Shown piece by piece: positions 52,710 through 61,694 of a DNA stretch of 64,000 bases. The notes beneath the pieces were generated by a model that saw only the letters and a program-made list of their open reading frames with translations, was not told the origin of the DNA and made no database searches. The stretch comes from Novosphingobium sp. Fuku2-ISO-50 (GTDB lineage: Bacteria; Pseudomonadota; Alphaproteobacteria; Sphingomonadales; Sphingomonadaceae). The position numbers were made by a program, and so were the translations under genes. Position 1 is the stretch's first letter, and the number at the start of each line of letters is the position of its first letter. Location of the stretch: NCBI RefSeq assembly GCF_001519055.1, contig NZ_KQ954296.1:62001-126000 (forward strand). The letters are read 5' to 3'.

Positions 52710-55163
52710 ATGAACGCCCCTTTCGTGACTGCGCCAAAGCCGCGCAACGGCACGACCACCGCCGCGCCGGCGCCGACACGCCCCCCCGCTCCGGCCCCTC
52801 GGCGTGACCATTGCTTTCCGCACGAATTGCCCGATGTGCTCGACTGGTTTTCCGGAATCCGGGTGCTCAGCCTCGATTGTTTCGACACGCTGCTGTGGCG
52901 CGATTGCCATGCGCCAACCGACCTTTTTGCCGTCCTGCCGGACATCAATCCGTCCCAGCGAGTCCATGGCGAACACCGCGCGCGGCTGCGCGCGCGCGCC
53001 GGGCGCGGGGTGCATGACATTGCCATCGACGAGATCTATCGCACGATCATGCCGCGCGCGCGCGACGACGAGCGCGCCCGCGCGATTGCCGCCGAACTCG
53101 ATGCCGAAGCGCGCCACTGCTATGGCTTTGCCCCGACCATCGCGCTGATGCGCGAAGCCAGGCGGCGCGGCATGCAGGTGATCGTGGTATCGGACACTTA
53201 TCTGAACCCGCGCCAGCTGCACGCGTTGATCGGGCGCGCCGCCGGGGCGGAGGTCGCCGCGCTGATCGACCGGGTATTTGCCTCTTCGATCCATGGCTTG
53301 CCCAAGTCTGCCGGGCTCTATCGCGAGGTTCTGGCGCGCATCAAGGCCAAGCCCGGCCAGATCCTGCATATCGGCGACAACGAAGGGGCCGATGTCGGCG
53401 GCGTCCGCCCGTTCGGTGTCCACACGCTGCATCTCAGACAATTCACCGAACGCACGACGCAGCAATTGCGGCTGGAAGGCGCGGTCGCCGCGCTGATCCA
53501 TGGGCACGGCGCACGCAGCCTGCAAACGCCGCAGCCGCACCGCCCGGCGCTGGCGGTCGAAGCGCCGCGCCTGGCAAGCGCCGCCCATCATTTCGGCTTT
53601 GCCGCGCTCGGGCCGGTGCTGTTCGGCTTCGACCAGTGGTTGCGCGCCGAAGCCGCCGCGCTGCATGCCGCAAAGGGCGCGACGGTGCATTGGCTGTTTC
53701 TGATGCGCGACGGATACTTGCCGATGCGCATGCACCAGGTGCAGGGCCCGGCGCCATCGATCCACGCGATCGAAATCAGCCGTCTGACGGCGACCTTTGC
53801 AACATTTGCACAAGACAGCACGATCACGCGTCATCTGGAGGAAAATCGGGGCACCGACCCCCGTATCCTGGCAAGCCAATTGCGGCTTCCCCCCGAAACG
53901 ATCGAGCAGCTTTGCGCCGGACGAACGCACGAGAGCGGCTGGTCTGCGCTGCTTGAATGGTGCCGCGTACCGGCCAACCGGCGACCGATCGTCAAAGCGG
54001 CGCAAGCCCTTGCCGATCGGCTGGTAGAGCATGTCCGCAGCGCTGTCTCCCCGGCAGAGGGCGATACGCTGATGCTGGTCGATCTGGGCTATAACGGATC
54101 GGTGCAATCGCTTATCGATCCGTTGCTGGCGCAATCGCTGAAAGTCCACGTCGCCGGGCGCTATCTGATCCTGCGCGAAATCCAGGCTTCGGGCCTCGAC
54201 AAGCGCGGCTATCTTGGCGAAGCGCATTACGACCATGTCTTGCTCAACGCGATGACCGCCAATGTCGCGCTGCTCGAACAGTTGTCGACAACGGCGCTGG
54301 GCTCGGTGATCGACTATGCCGATGACGGCCAGCCGATACGCAGCGCCAACGACATCGGCAAGCAGCAGAGCGCGGTGCGCGAAGAGGTGCAGCGCGGGTG
54401 CCTTGCGTTTGCCCATGCCGCCACGGCGCATGTCCGCCGCGCAAGCAGGGGCGATGCCATCGCGCTGTGGCGCGAAGCCAATGCGGCGACGCTGATGCGG
54501 CTGATGTTCCTGCCGATGCGTGAAGAGCTCGACGTCGTCAAAGCGTTCGAGCACGACGTCAATCTGGGCACGGACGAGACGCTGGCGCTGTTTGACCCGG
54601 CCATCGCGCGCGAGGGGTTGCTGCAGCAGGGGCTGTTCTATCAAAAAGGCGTGCGGCGGATGTTTCTGCCTGCAGAGCTTGCCGAAGAAGGCCTTGCCAC
54701 GCGCCTCACGCACTTTGCCACGGCACGCTTTCACATGCCGCTCACATCGGGCGATTTTGGCGGTGAAGCGGGTCGCGTTCCGGTGTTCCTGAGCGATAGG
54801 CACGAGGCGACACGGATCGAATTGCCCTATCGCGCGACGCATGACGGGTTTTTCGCACTGTGCATTCCGGTCGGGGCGAGCCGTTATCTGGCCGCTGTGC
54901 CGTTCGGGGCGATCGCGCCCTATGTCGAAGTCCACTCCATCGTAGCCATGCCCGCGCGCGAATATCTCAGCAACCGGCATGATACGCACAAGCGCGAAAC
55001 GACAGTCGTGCCGCAGTTCGACGGCATCACCCCCTTGACCGAGCGGCTGTGGCATTGCCCTGATCCGTCGGGCCTTGCGCTGTTGCAGCCACCGCCTGCG
55101 GGCGATGACGCCAATCTCGTGATCGTGGTGGTGTTCCGCGCGGTGGGCGGCGGCCCGGCCTGA
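52710..55163 (+). CDS. Large HAD-superfamily protein (COG5610-like)
   Basis: An 817-residue cytoplasmic protein. After a Pro/Ala-rich start (1-35) comes a HAD domain: motif I SLDCFDTLLWR (Asp56, Asp59, Thr60), motif II in VIVVSDTYL, a lysine in LPKSAG and motif IV HIGDNEGADVGG. The remaining ~500 residues include MRDGYLPMR, LVDLGYNGSVQ and ILREIQASGLDKRGYLGE, as in COG5610-type proteins often found with polysaccharide genes. A role in glycan modification is a family guess. It lies 103 bases after the HD-GYP gene. Confidence 0.78.
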   Translation: MNAPFVTAPKPRNGTTTAAPAPTRPPAPAPRRDHCFPHELPDVLDWFSGIRVLSLDCFDTLLWRDCHAPTDLFAVLPDINPSQRVHGEHRARLRARAGRGVHDIAIDEIYRTIMPRARDDERARAIAAELDAEARHCYGFAPTIALMREARRRGMQVIVVSDTYLNPRQLHALIGRAAGAEVAALIDRVFASSIHGLPKSAGLYREVLARIKAKPGQILHIGDNEGADVGGVRPFGVHTLHLRQFTERTTQQLRLEGAVAALIHGHGARSLQTPQPHRPALAVEAPRLASAAHHFGFAALGPVLFGFDQWLRAEAAALHAAKGATVHWLFLMRDGYLPMRMHQVQGPAPSIHAIEISRLTATFATFAQDSTITRHLEENRGTDPRILASQLRLPPETIEQLCAGRTHESGWSALLEWCRVPANRRPIVKAAQALADRLVEHVRSAVSPAEGDTLMLVDLGYNGSVQSLIDPLLAQSLKVHVAGRYLILREIQASGLDKRGYLGEAHYDHVLLNAMTANVALLEQLSTTALGSVIDYADDGQPIRSANDIGKQQSAVREEVQRGCLAFAHAATAHVRRASRGDAIALWREANAATLMRLMFLPMREELDVVKAFEHDVNLGTDETLALFDPAIAREGLLQQGLFYQKGVRRMFLPAELAEEGLATRLTHFATARFHMPLTSGDFGGEAGRVPVFLSDRHEATRIELPYRATHDGFFALCIPVGASRYLAAVPFGAIAPYVEVHSIVAMPAREYLSNRHDTHKRETTVVPQFDGITPLTERLWHCPDPSGLALLQPPPAGDDANLVIVVVFRAVGGGPA

Positions 55164-55348
55164 TGGCCTGTCGCATCCTGAACGGCGCGAATACGAATGA
55201 ATCGACAGGCCGGACCGATTGCGCTGCATTAAGGGCTGATTATGCGCGGTTTTTGCGCTAGGACTTGGGGCGATCCAACGCTCGCGCGCGATGCGCCAAC
55301 GTCGGTTTCGTGCCCGCCCTCCTCAGTCCCCGATCGTTTTGTCCGCTT

Positions 55349-56176
55349 ATGGTGTACCGACAAGGATGCAGACGTGTTTGCCGCACCATCGCCGCGCTGG
55401 CGGTGTGCGCAGGCCCATGCGCTGCGCCCGCGCATGCCGGAGTGTTGTCGCTGGCCGTTCCGGAAACGCTGGCCAGCCCGGTTGCCATGGCCGACCCGGC
55501 CATCGCCCTGCCGGATCTGCCCGACCTCGCTCTGGCGGCACAAGCATCGCTCGGCACGTTCGAAAACGCTTTCAACGCGCGGCTGACCGACAATATCCTG
55601 TCATCGATCGGCAGTCTGGCCCGCGCCCGTGCACCATTGCCGAAACCGGGCACGCCGAGCCTGCGCGATGCCTTTGCCGCCAAGTCCCCCTCGCCCGGTC
55701 TGGCCCCCGGTCTGGCGCCCGGTCTGGCAATGCTCGCCAATCCGACGTTCGGCGCGCGCGAGGGCGTGGCGGTGAGCGTTGCCCAACGTCTGGTGCCCAC
55801 AGGCCCCGCGTCGGCCGGGATCAACACCGACGTCCGGATCAGCCACGCGGACGATCGGCTCGACGCCGGGTTCGCCTTGTCCGGCCAGCAGAATTTCACC
55901 GCGCCCGACCCCATGGCGATCAGCTATGACGGGCATGCACTGGTCAGCTTCAGCCCGGCGATGCAATTCGGTCTGGCTGCGCGCGGCACGCTGGGCACCG
56001 TGTCGACGCCGGCCCTGAACGGAGCCGAAACCGCCGGTCCGCTGTTTCACCTCAATCTGATCAGCCGCAACCTGTCGCTGGTATCGGATGTCGGCTATGA
56101 TTTCGGGCTCAATCCAACCAGCGCGATGGCGCGGTCCCAACTGCACATGAAAATGGCCCTGAAAATAAAGCTCTGA
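55349..56176 (+). CDS. Exported protein of unknown function
   Basis: A 275-residue protein with a likely signal peptide (ends APAHAG near residue 31), a low-complexity region with PGLA repeated three times (12-bp units at 55694-55729), and a C-terminal half of alternating hydrophobic strands ending SQLHMKMALKIKL that could form a small beta-barrel. I do not recognise a family. The start is uncertain: the ATG at 55349 lacks a clear ribosome site and upstream frames are open to 55265. Confidence 0.6.
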   Translation: MVYRQGCRRVCRTIAALAVCAGPCAAPAHAGVLSLAVPETLASPVAMADPAIALPDLPDLALAAQASLGTFENAFNARLTDNILSSIGSLARARAPLPKPGTPSLRDAFAAKSPSPGLAPGLAPGLAMLANPTFGAREGVAVSVAQRLVPTGPASAGINTDVRISHADDRLDAGFALSGQQNFTAPDPMAISYDGHALVSFSPAMQFGLAARGTLGTVSTPALNGAETAGPLFHLNLISRNLSLVSDVGYDFGLNPTSAMARSQLHMKMALKIKL

Positions 56177-56229
56177 GAGGTCTGTCAGGTCGGAAAAATG
56201 CTGGCCGGGCAAGGTGCTTGTCGCGTCCA

Positions 56230-57831
56230 TCAAGCGGGCGGCGGCGCCTGGCTGCTTTCTGGTTTTGCGCAAGGGCCTGACGTTGCGCGGGCAAACAGGA
56301 TCAGCGGATTATCGATGACCACGCCGCGCCATATCATCCCCGCCGCGAATGTTTGGGCGATACCATATCCGGCGCGGCAGGCGGCGCGCCCGGGATCCTG
56401 CTTCACATCCGATGGCAGCCAGTTCTGCGCGGCAAGAACGAGATCGGGCCTGGTGGCCAGCAACCGGCTCCATTCTGCGGGTCTGGGCAACGCATGCCAA
56501 GGCTCGCCGGCCGCCCAGTTCACGTATTGCGGCTTGGGCGTGCCGCCGTGATAATTGGCAAATTCATTGCGCGGCATCCACGGTTGGGTTTCAAAACTCT
56601 GCATCCCAAAGGCCGCAATCCGCCCATGGGGATGCTCGTTGCGCCATGCCATGATGGCGCGTGCCGCCGGTTTGCCGGCGGAATAGCTGCCATGGATGTC
56701 TTCGATCCCGCTATGCAGTGTCTGCATCCCTTGCATCACTTCAAGAAGCGATAGCGCAACGATCAGGATACGGCGGGCCTGCGCATCATCGGGATCGGTC
56801 GCCGGATTGCCCCAGTTGATCCACAGCACAAACACGATCAACGCGAAAAACACCCCGGCGTGCCACGGTTCCGAATAGACTGCGGCAGTAAACATGATCG
56901 GCGCCGCCAGCAGCGCCAGCGACAACGCCCGATCGCGGCCCGTCAGCGCCAGCCGAACGAGCTGACCGAGCAACATGACCGACAGCAGGATCCCGATCCC
57001 GAACTCCGGCCCGGCCTGACTGACGGCGCTCCACACCGCGCCTCGATCGAACAGCGCATTGGCCAGGAACAGCAGCGTCGCGCCAAGCGGCTTTTGCGGG
57101 GCGGTCTGCGCCAGGAAGCCGTTGTCAGCCGGTTGCCACACGGTCCACAGCGCAAACAGCCCGCAACCACCGGCGAGCGCCAGCGCCGCCAAGGCCTGCC
57201 GCTGGAATATCCGGCGGGCCGCGATCTGCCGAACGAGCAGTTCCAGGCCCAGAACCGCTGCGGCCAAAAAGCTGAACACATTGACATTGGCCAACAATCC
57301 GACAACCAGCGCATAGCGCAATGGTCGGTCGACCCGGGCCGGAAACAGGGCGGCCGCCATCGGCACCAAAAGCAGATCCAGGCAATAGCCCCGGGCGATC
57401 ACGCTGAATTGATAGCCATAGAAATAGCTTGCCAACAGACCCAGCCGCAAGAACAGCGGAAATGGCGCGAACCGCACGATGATCGCGGCACCGGCAATCG
57501 CGCAAGCCGCCGAAAGTGTCCATATCGCGCTGAACGGCAAACCGGCACGCACGGCGACCCACAAGATCACATGCCACAGCGCGGGCGTGCCTTCGTACCG
57601 CGCATAATGGCCGACCAGCATGCCAAGGCTGTTGTCGCGCGCGAGCAACCACGCCTGCATTTCATCAAACCAGGCTTCATGATGCAGCGCGACGCCTATA
57701 ACCCACGCGGCATAGGCGATGAGCGCCACGGCCTGCACAAGGCCAATTTGCGCACCATTCCCGGCGTTCGGACGAGCGCCGTTCCAATCTCTGCCCACGC
57801 GAAAACCCCGACCTGATGAGCGATAAATCAT
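56230..57831 (-). CDS. GT-C-like polytopic membrane protein (putative glycosyltransferase)
   Basis: A 533-residue protein with about ten membrane helices. Just after the first helix is HHEAWFDEMQAWLLARDNSLG, an acidic DE motif placed as in GT-C glycosyltransferases that use polyprenyl-linked sugars. The C-terminal ~170 residues form a periplasmic domain (HPHGRIAAFGMQSFETQPWMPRNEFANYHGG). The family and substrate are not certain. It is convergent with the preceding unknown gene. Confidence 0.75.
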   Translation of the reverse strand: MIYRSSGRGFRVGRDWNGARPNAGNGAQIGLVQAVALIAYAAWVIGVALHHEAWFDEMQAWLLARDNSLGMLVGHYARYEGTPALWHVILWVAVRAGLPFSAIWTLSAACAIAGAAIIVRFAPFPLFLRLGLLASYFYGYQFSVIARGYCLDLLLVPMAAALFPARVDRPLRYALVVGLLANVNVFSFLAAAVLGLELLVRQIAARRIFQRQALAALALAGGCGLFALWTVWQPADNGFLAQTAPQKPLGATLLFLANALFDRGAVWSAVSQAGPEFGIGILLSVMLLGQLVRLALTGRDRALSLALLAAPIMFTAAVYSEPWHAGVFFALIVFVLWINWGNPATDPDDAQARRILIVALSLLEVMQGMQTLHSGIEDIHGSYSAGKPAARAIMAWRNEHPHGRIAAFGMQSFETQPWMPRNEFANYHGGTPKPQYVNWAAGEPWHALPRPAEWSRLLATRPDLVLAAQNWLPSDVKQDPGRAACRAGYGIAQTFAAGMIWRGVVIDNPLILFARATSGPCAKPESSQAPPPA

Positions 57832-57984
57832 GAACGGAATTAGCTAACCACGGGTTAAATCCGGTGTGAACCGGCGTGCCGCCAGGAAGCATTTCACCAA
57901 AGTTGCGCGCGCAGACTGTCCGCACATGCTCGGGCATGACTGAACGAGGAGTGCCAGAGGCACAGATTTCGGGGATTCCGGCGA

Positions 57985-58060
57985 TGGTGGGCGGTGACGG
58001 GCTCGAACCGCCGACCCTCTCGGTGTAAACGAGATGCTCTACCAACTGAGCTAACCGCCC
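57985..58060 (-). tRNA. tRNA-Val (anticodon TAC)
   Basis: A 76-base tRNA on the minus strand. The acceptor stem GGGCGGT pairs with ACCGCCC, the D-arm is TAGCTCAGTTGGTAGAGC, the anticodon loop TTTACAC lies within a CTCG/CGAG stem giving TAC, and the T-arm has GGTTCGAGCC. CCA is encoded (57985-57987). No repeated 3' end was found nearby, so there is no sign of an integrated element using it. Confidence 0.97.
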
Positions 58061-58375
58061 TAAACGACCGAATTCCTTGAAAACTAAAGATAATCGCTTG
58101 GTTTCCTAAGCGCTATCGGCTGTCCTCGGATCGGCGTGGTCCGCCGATGGTCCGCAGACCATCGAGCAGCGCCGTCCTCTACACTACGGAACAGTTTGGT
58201 CAACACTCGCTTTGCCTTCGGACTGTTTCTTGGGTTGTAATGAAGGTAGTTGCGGCTCGTGGTGCGCGCGATGCCACGATGGCTGATCGCCGATGTGCGT
58301 GACGACATTGTTGTGGCAGGCGGTCAATGCGGGCGAGGCGGAGCTCTTGAGCCAAGGCTCCCGGTTCAATCCGGG
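58061..58375. other. 315-bp intergenic region, no supported gene
   Basis: The stretch between the tRNA and the histidine kinase has lower GC than its neighbours and only short, unrecognised open frames. Next to the kinase stop is a hairpin CCCGG-TTCAAT-CCGGG (58360-58375) followed by another small one (GAGCC/GGCTC), possibly a weak terminator for the kinase. It should also hold the tRNA promoter. It may be remnant DNA. Confidence 0.4.
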
Positions 58376-59749
58376 TCAGTGCGGCGTTGCACGAACATCC
58401 AAACTGGCGGTGATTCCGCCCGTCGGGTTGGCCTCTAGCGCCAGATCGATCCCATAGACCTCGGCAATGTCCCTCGCGATGGCGAGGCCCAGGCCTGAAC
58501 CCGGCTTGGTGCTGTCGAATCTCGTGCCAATCGCAAACGCATCGACCATCTGTTTGGGCGTCATGCCCGGGCCGTCATCAGCAAGACGAATCGACACCTT
58601 GTCGGCGTTTTCCGCAAGGCTGATGGCAATCCGGAGCTTCGCCCATTTGCCGGCATTGTCCAACAGGATCGACACAAGTTCCGACAGATCCATCGGATCG
58701 ACCGCGACGTTCACTTGCATTCCAGCGGGATGCTTGAAATCGAACACCTTGTCGGGGTGCAATTTGCGCATGGCGCTCAGCAAGGGCGTAAAAATGTCCG
58801 GTAACAGGCTCGTCCGCCCGGAGGTCTTGGCCATGGCGGCGGAACGTGCCCGGGCCAGATGATAATCGATCTGTTGCACCATGATGTCGCACTGGCGCAG
58901 CAGGCTGGCCCCATGCGCTGCGCCATGGGGATCTTCGGACAAGCGCTCGGCCTCGTCGGCGATAATCGCCAGCGGCGTGCGCAGGCAGTGTGCCAGATTT
59001 CCCGCAGCCACGCGGGCACGCTCGATGATGGCGTGATTTTCGACGATGTAGATGTTGAGATCGTCAACCAAAGGGCTGATCTCGGACGGGAATTGACCCG
59101 GCAAGGGTTCGCGGCGCCCGCTGCGCAACTCTGCGATAGCGACGCCCAAGCGATTGAGGGGCCGCAGGGCAAAGGCAATCACCAGCACACCCGTGCCGAT
59201 CAGCGCGGCTGCCAGAGCCATCAGCCACGCCGTCAGTTCCCGTGTGAACCCGGCAATGGCACTGTCCAGATACCTTTTGTCGGTGGCGATGACGTAGTGG
59301 ATCACCCGGCCATCAGGCACGAGCCGGGTAAAACCATACATGATGGCCGGACCGGTTGGCCCACCTTCGACCATGTGAATGACCTGCGGCGAATGGGCGA
59401 CATCGTCGTCCAGCCGCCCTCGCCGCATCGAGGCCGATCGCAGCGTCTGCCCCCGATCGACAGTGACCTGCCAGTAAAACCCTGACATCGGTTCCAGATA
59501 CCGCGGGTCAGACAGGGGGCGGGTCAATGCAATGTGACCGTCTTTGCCCACATCCACGAGTCCCGCCAGTTCGCGCACATGGCCGTAAAGCTCGTCGTGA
59601 TATTGCAGTTCGATATGCCGGGTAAAAACGCTGGTCGCCGAATACCAGATGCCACCAATGCCCAAGGCCACCCAAACGAGGATCGCGATCAAAAACCGCG
59701 ACCGCAGACTGGCAGCCGAAAGCTTTCCCAAAAACGGCCGCCCCGTCAT
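58376..59749 (-). CDS. Sensor histidine kinase
   Basis: A 457-residue inner-membrane sensor kinase. Helices at about 18-40 and 172-195 flank a periplasmic sensor of ~130 residues. A HAMP-like linker (196-245) and the phospho-acceptor His254 in GNLAHCLRTPLAII follow, then the ATPase domain with N-box LLDNAGKWA, G1 DDGPGM and G2 GSGLGLAIA. Its ATG overlaps the response-regulator stop (ATGA). The overall form is PhoQ/CusS-like. Proximity to a metal RND operon suggests metal sensing. Confidence 0.92.
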   Translation of the reverse strand: MTGRPFLGKLSAASLRSRFLIAILVWVALGIGGIWYSATSVFTRHIELQYHDELYGHVRELAGLVDVGKDGHIALTRPLSDPRYLEPMSGFYWQVTVDRGQTLRSASMRRGRLDDDVAHSPQVIHMVEGGPTGPAIMYGFTRLVPDGRVIHYVIATDKRYLDSAIAGFTRELTAWLMALAAALIGTGVLVIAFALRPLNRLGVAIAELRSGRREPLPGQFPSEISPLVDDLNIYIVENHAIIERARVAAGNLAHCLRTPLAIIADEAERLSEDPHGAAHGASLLRQCDIMVQQIDYHLARARSAAMAKTSGRTSLLPDIFTPLLSAMRKLHPDKVFDFKHPAGMQVNVAVDPMDLSELVSILLDNAGKWAKLRIAISLAENADKVSIRLADDGPGMTPKQMVDAFAIGTRFDSTKPGSGLGLAIARDIAEVYGIDLALEANPTGGITASLDVRATPH

Positions 59750-60402
59750 GCGTTCAGCCTGTAACCGAAGCCACGCATGGTCTCGATCCTTTCGCGGCCA
59801 ATCTTGCGGCGCAGACGACTGACCAGGGTCTCAACTGCATTGGATTGGCGTTCGGCATCAAGTTCATAAAGATGCTCGATGATGATATCCTGGGCGAGAG
59901 CTTGTCCCGCGTATCGCATGAACAGGTGTAGCAGGCGAAATTCCATGCGCGAAAGCGCCAGCGGTGCGCCGTCGAGCTGCGCCTGTTTGCCCACTGGATC
60001 GAGCCTTAACGCGCCCTTTTCCAGCCAGCTATCGGTGTTGCCCTGTTGCCGCCGCCACACGGCGTGAAGCCGCGCCAGCAATTCCTCAAAGCGCACGGGC
60101 TTCACCACAAAATCGTCGGCTCCGGCGTTGAGCCCTTCCACCTTGTCCTGCCAACTGCCCCGCGCGGTCAGGATGATGATGGGCAGCGTGACGCGCCGCG
60201 CCCGCCAGTGTCGCAGCAGATCGAGCCCCGAACCATCGGGCAGATTGAGATCGAGCACCACCGCGCCGAATTTGTCGAGGTCGGGCCAATCCTCGCCGTC
60301 GGCACGGGTGGCGGCGACATCGACAGCAAAGCCCGCCCCGCGCAAACGCTCGGTCAGGCGCGCGGCCAGTTCAACATCGTCTTCCACCAAGAGTAAACGC
60401 AA
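59746..60402 (-). CDS. OmpR-family response regulator (TTG start)
   Basis: A 218-residue response regulator: receiver with acidic pocket LLVEDD, Asp51 (VVLDLNLPDG) and Lys101 (VVKPVRF), then an OmpR-type winged helix (about 125-218) ending RIETMRGFGYRLNA. The natural N-terminus RLLLVEDD begins at a TTG (60402) behind ACGAGA. A longer ATG frame starts inside the upstream inverted repeat and is unlikely. It is co-translated with the kinase and divergent from the efflux genes. Confidence 0.9.
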   Translation of the reverse strand: MRLLLVEDDVELAARLTERLRGAGFAVDVAATRADGEDWPDLDKFGAVVLDLNLPDGSGLDLLRHWRARRVTLPIIILTARGSWQDKVEGLNAGADDFVVKPVRFEELLARLHAVWRRQQGNTDSWLEKGALRLDPVGKQAQLDGAPLALSRMEFRLLHLFMRYAGQALAQDIIIEHLYELDAERQSNAVETLVSRLRRKIGRERIETMRGFGYRLNA

Positions 60403-60444
60403 AGATCTCGTCCCATTGGCCCGTGATCGAGCCCTGCCGGTCTG

Positions 60445-60499
60445 ATACCAAGGTGCGGTGATCCTGACCCATGAGGTCAGGATCACCGCACCTTGGTAT
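60445..60499. repeat. Perfect 25-bp inverted repeat in the divergent promoter
   Basis: Arms 60445-60469 and 60475-60499 are exact inverted copies separated by CATGA. The left arm begins ATACCAAGGTGCGGTGATCC. It sits between the response regulator (start 60402) and the RND adaptor (start 60567). Such length and perfection exceed an ordinary operator; it may be a regulatory cruciform or the trace of a mobile element. Confidence 0.9.
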
Positions 60500-60566
60500 A
60501 ACATCGCCAGTCATACACTGCCAAACTGACAAGTTGCTGTCAGCTTGGAGCTGTAATGGCGCTTTT

Positions 60567-61691
60567 ATGAAAAAGCCCGCCTCGCCCCTTCGCTCCGGTC
60601 TTTCGGCCTCTGTTGTGTTGCCACTGTGCGCGGGGCTGGCCCTGCTGTCAGCTTGCAAAAAATCGGTGACTGCCGAGGTATCGGCCCCCATTGCGGCGAA
60701 AGATGGCTCAATCGCGCTGAGCGCAGGGCAGATTGATCGCCTGGGCATAAAGCTGGCGGTGGCGCAGCAGGCTGACGCGATGCCGATTGGCACGGTGCCC
60801 GGCGTGGTTTCGCTTCCGCCCGATGCGCGTGTGGCCGTGACCACGCCTTATGCAGGCACCATACTCAAGGTCCTGGTCATTCAGGGGCAAGCCGTAAAGC
60901 AGGGCGAGGTGCTGGCGGTCGTGCGGGCGGCGGAGTCGGTGCAATTTGGCGCGGCCCTGGCCCGCACACAGGCGGAACTGCCGGTGGTGGCCGCCAACGC
61001 TGCGCGACTGGCGCAACTATCGCGTGAAGGCATTATTGCCCCCGCCCGCGCCGACGAAGCGCGCGCAGCGCTCGCCGCCACGCAGGCAACCCTTGCCGAA
61101 AACCGGCGGCTGCTCGCGTTGGGCGGTGCCGGGCGCGACGGCACGATCACCCTGCGCGCGCCGATTTCAGGCCGCGTGGCCAGCGTTGCGGTCGATACCG
61201 GCGCGGCGGTGGGCAATGGTGTCGCGCCGTTCATCGTCGAGAACGCCACCAATATGCGTCTTGACCTGCAAGTCCCCGAAAGGCTGGCCGGACAGGTCCA
61301 CCCCGGAATGGAAATCAACGTGCTTCAGGACGGTCGCGTGGCGCAAGGTACGGTCCTTGCGATTGCCGGTTCGCTCGATCCGCTGACGCGCTCGCTGGCC
61401 GCCAAGGCCAGCCTGCCCCCGGACAGCGGCTTTGTGCCCGGCAAGGGGGTGATGGCGACGATTGCCGGAACCGGCGGTGCGGGCGGGGTGTCGCTGCCTG
61501 CCGCTGCGGTGACCCGTGTGGGCGATCACCATGAAGTCTTTGTGCGTTCGGCCAATGGCTTTCGCGCGGCCAGAGTGACGGTGGCCGGGCAGATCGGCGA
61601 TCGGGTCTTCCTGTCTGCGGGTGTGTCGCCCGGCAGCCAGATCGCCATCAGCGGCGTCGCCGAATTGAAAACCCTGGAAGCAGGACAGTAA
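60567..61691 (+). CDS. RND efflux periplasmic adaptor (HME type)
   Basis: A 374-residue membrane-fusion lipoprotein. The signal ends in LLSAC (lipidated Cys30). The lipoyl halves are at VTTPYAGTILKVLVIQGQAVKQGEVLA and ITLRAPISGRVASVAVDTGAAVG, with a helical hairpin between and beta-barrel/membrane-proximal domains after. It resembles the CzcB/CusB group. The RND pump gene follows three bases later. No outer-membrane factor precedes it; one may lie beyond the right edge. Confidence 0.9.
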   Translation: MKKPASPLRSGLSASVVLPLCAGLALLSACKKSVTAEVSAPIAAKDGSIALSAGQIDRLGIKLAVAQQADAMPIGTVPGVVSLPPDARVAVTTPYAGTILKVLVIQGQAVKQGEVLAVVRAAESVQFGAALARTQAELPVVAANAARLAQLSREGIIAPARADEARAALAATQATLAENRRLLALGGAGRDGTITLRAPISGRVASVAVDTGAAVGNGVAPFIVENATNMRLDLQVPERLAGQVHPGMEINVLQDGRVAQGTVLAIAGSLDPLTRSLAAKASLPPDSGFVPGKGVMATIAGTGGAGGVSLPAAAVTRVGDHHEVFVRSANGFRAARVTVAGQIGDRVFLSAGVSPGSQIAISGVAELKTLEAGQ

Positions 61692-61694
61692 GCC

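Noticed and set aside
58350..58378. A tRNA-like T-arm (GGTTCAATCC) near the histidine kinase stop
   Set aside because: The loop is one base short, and no acceptor, D or anticodon arm can be drawn around it; it is a simple hairpin.
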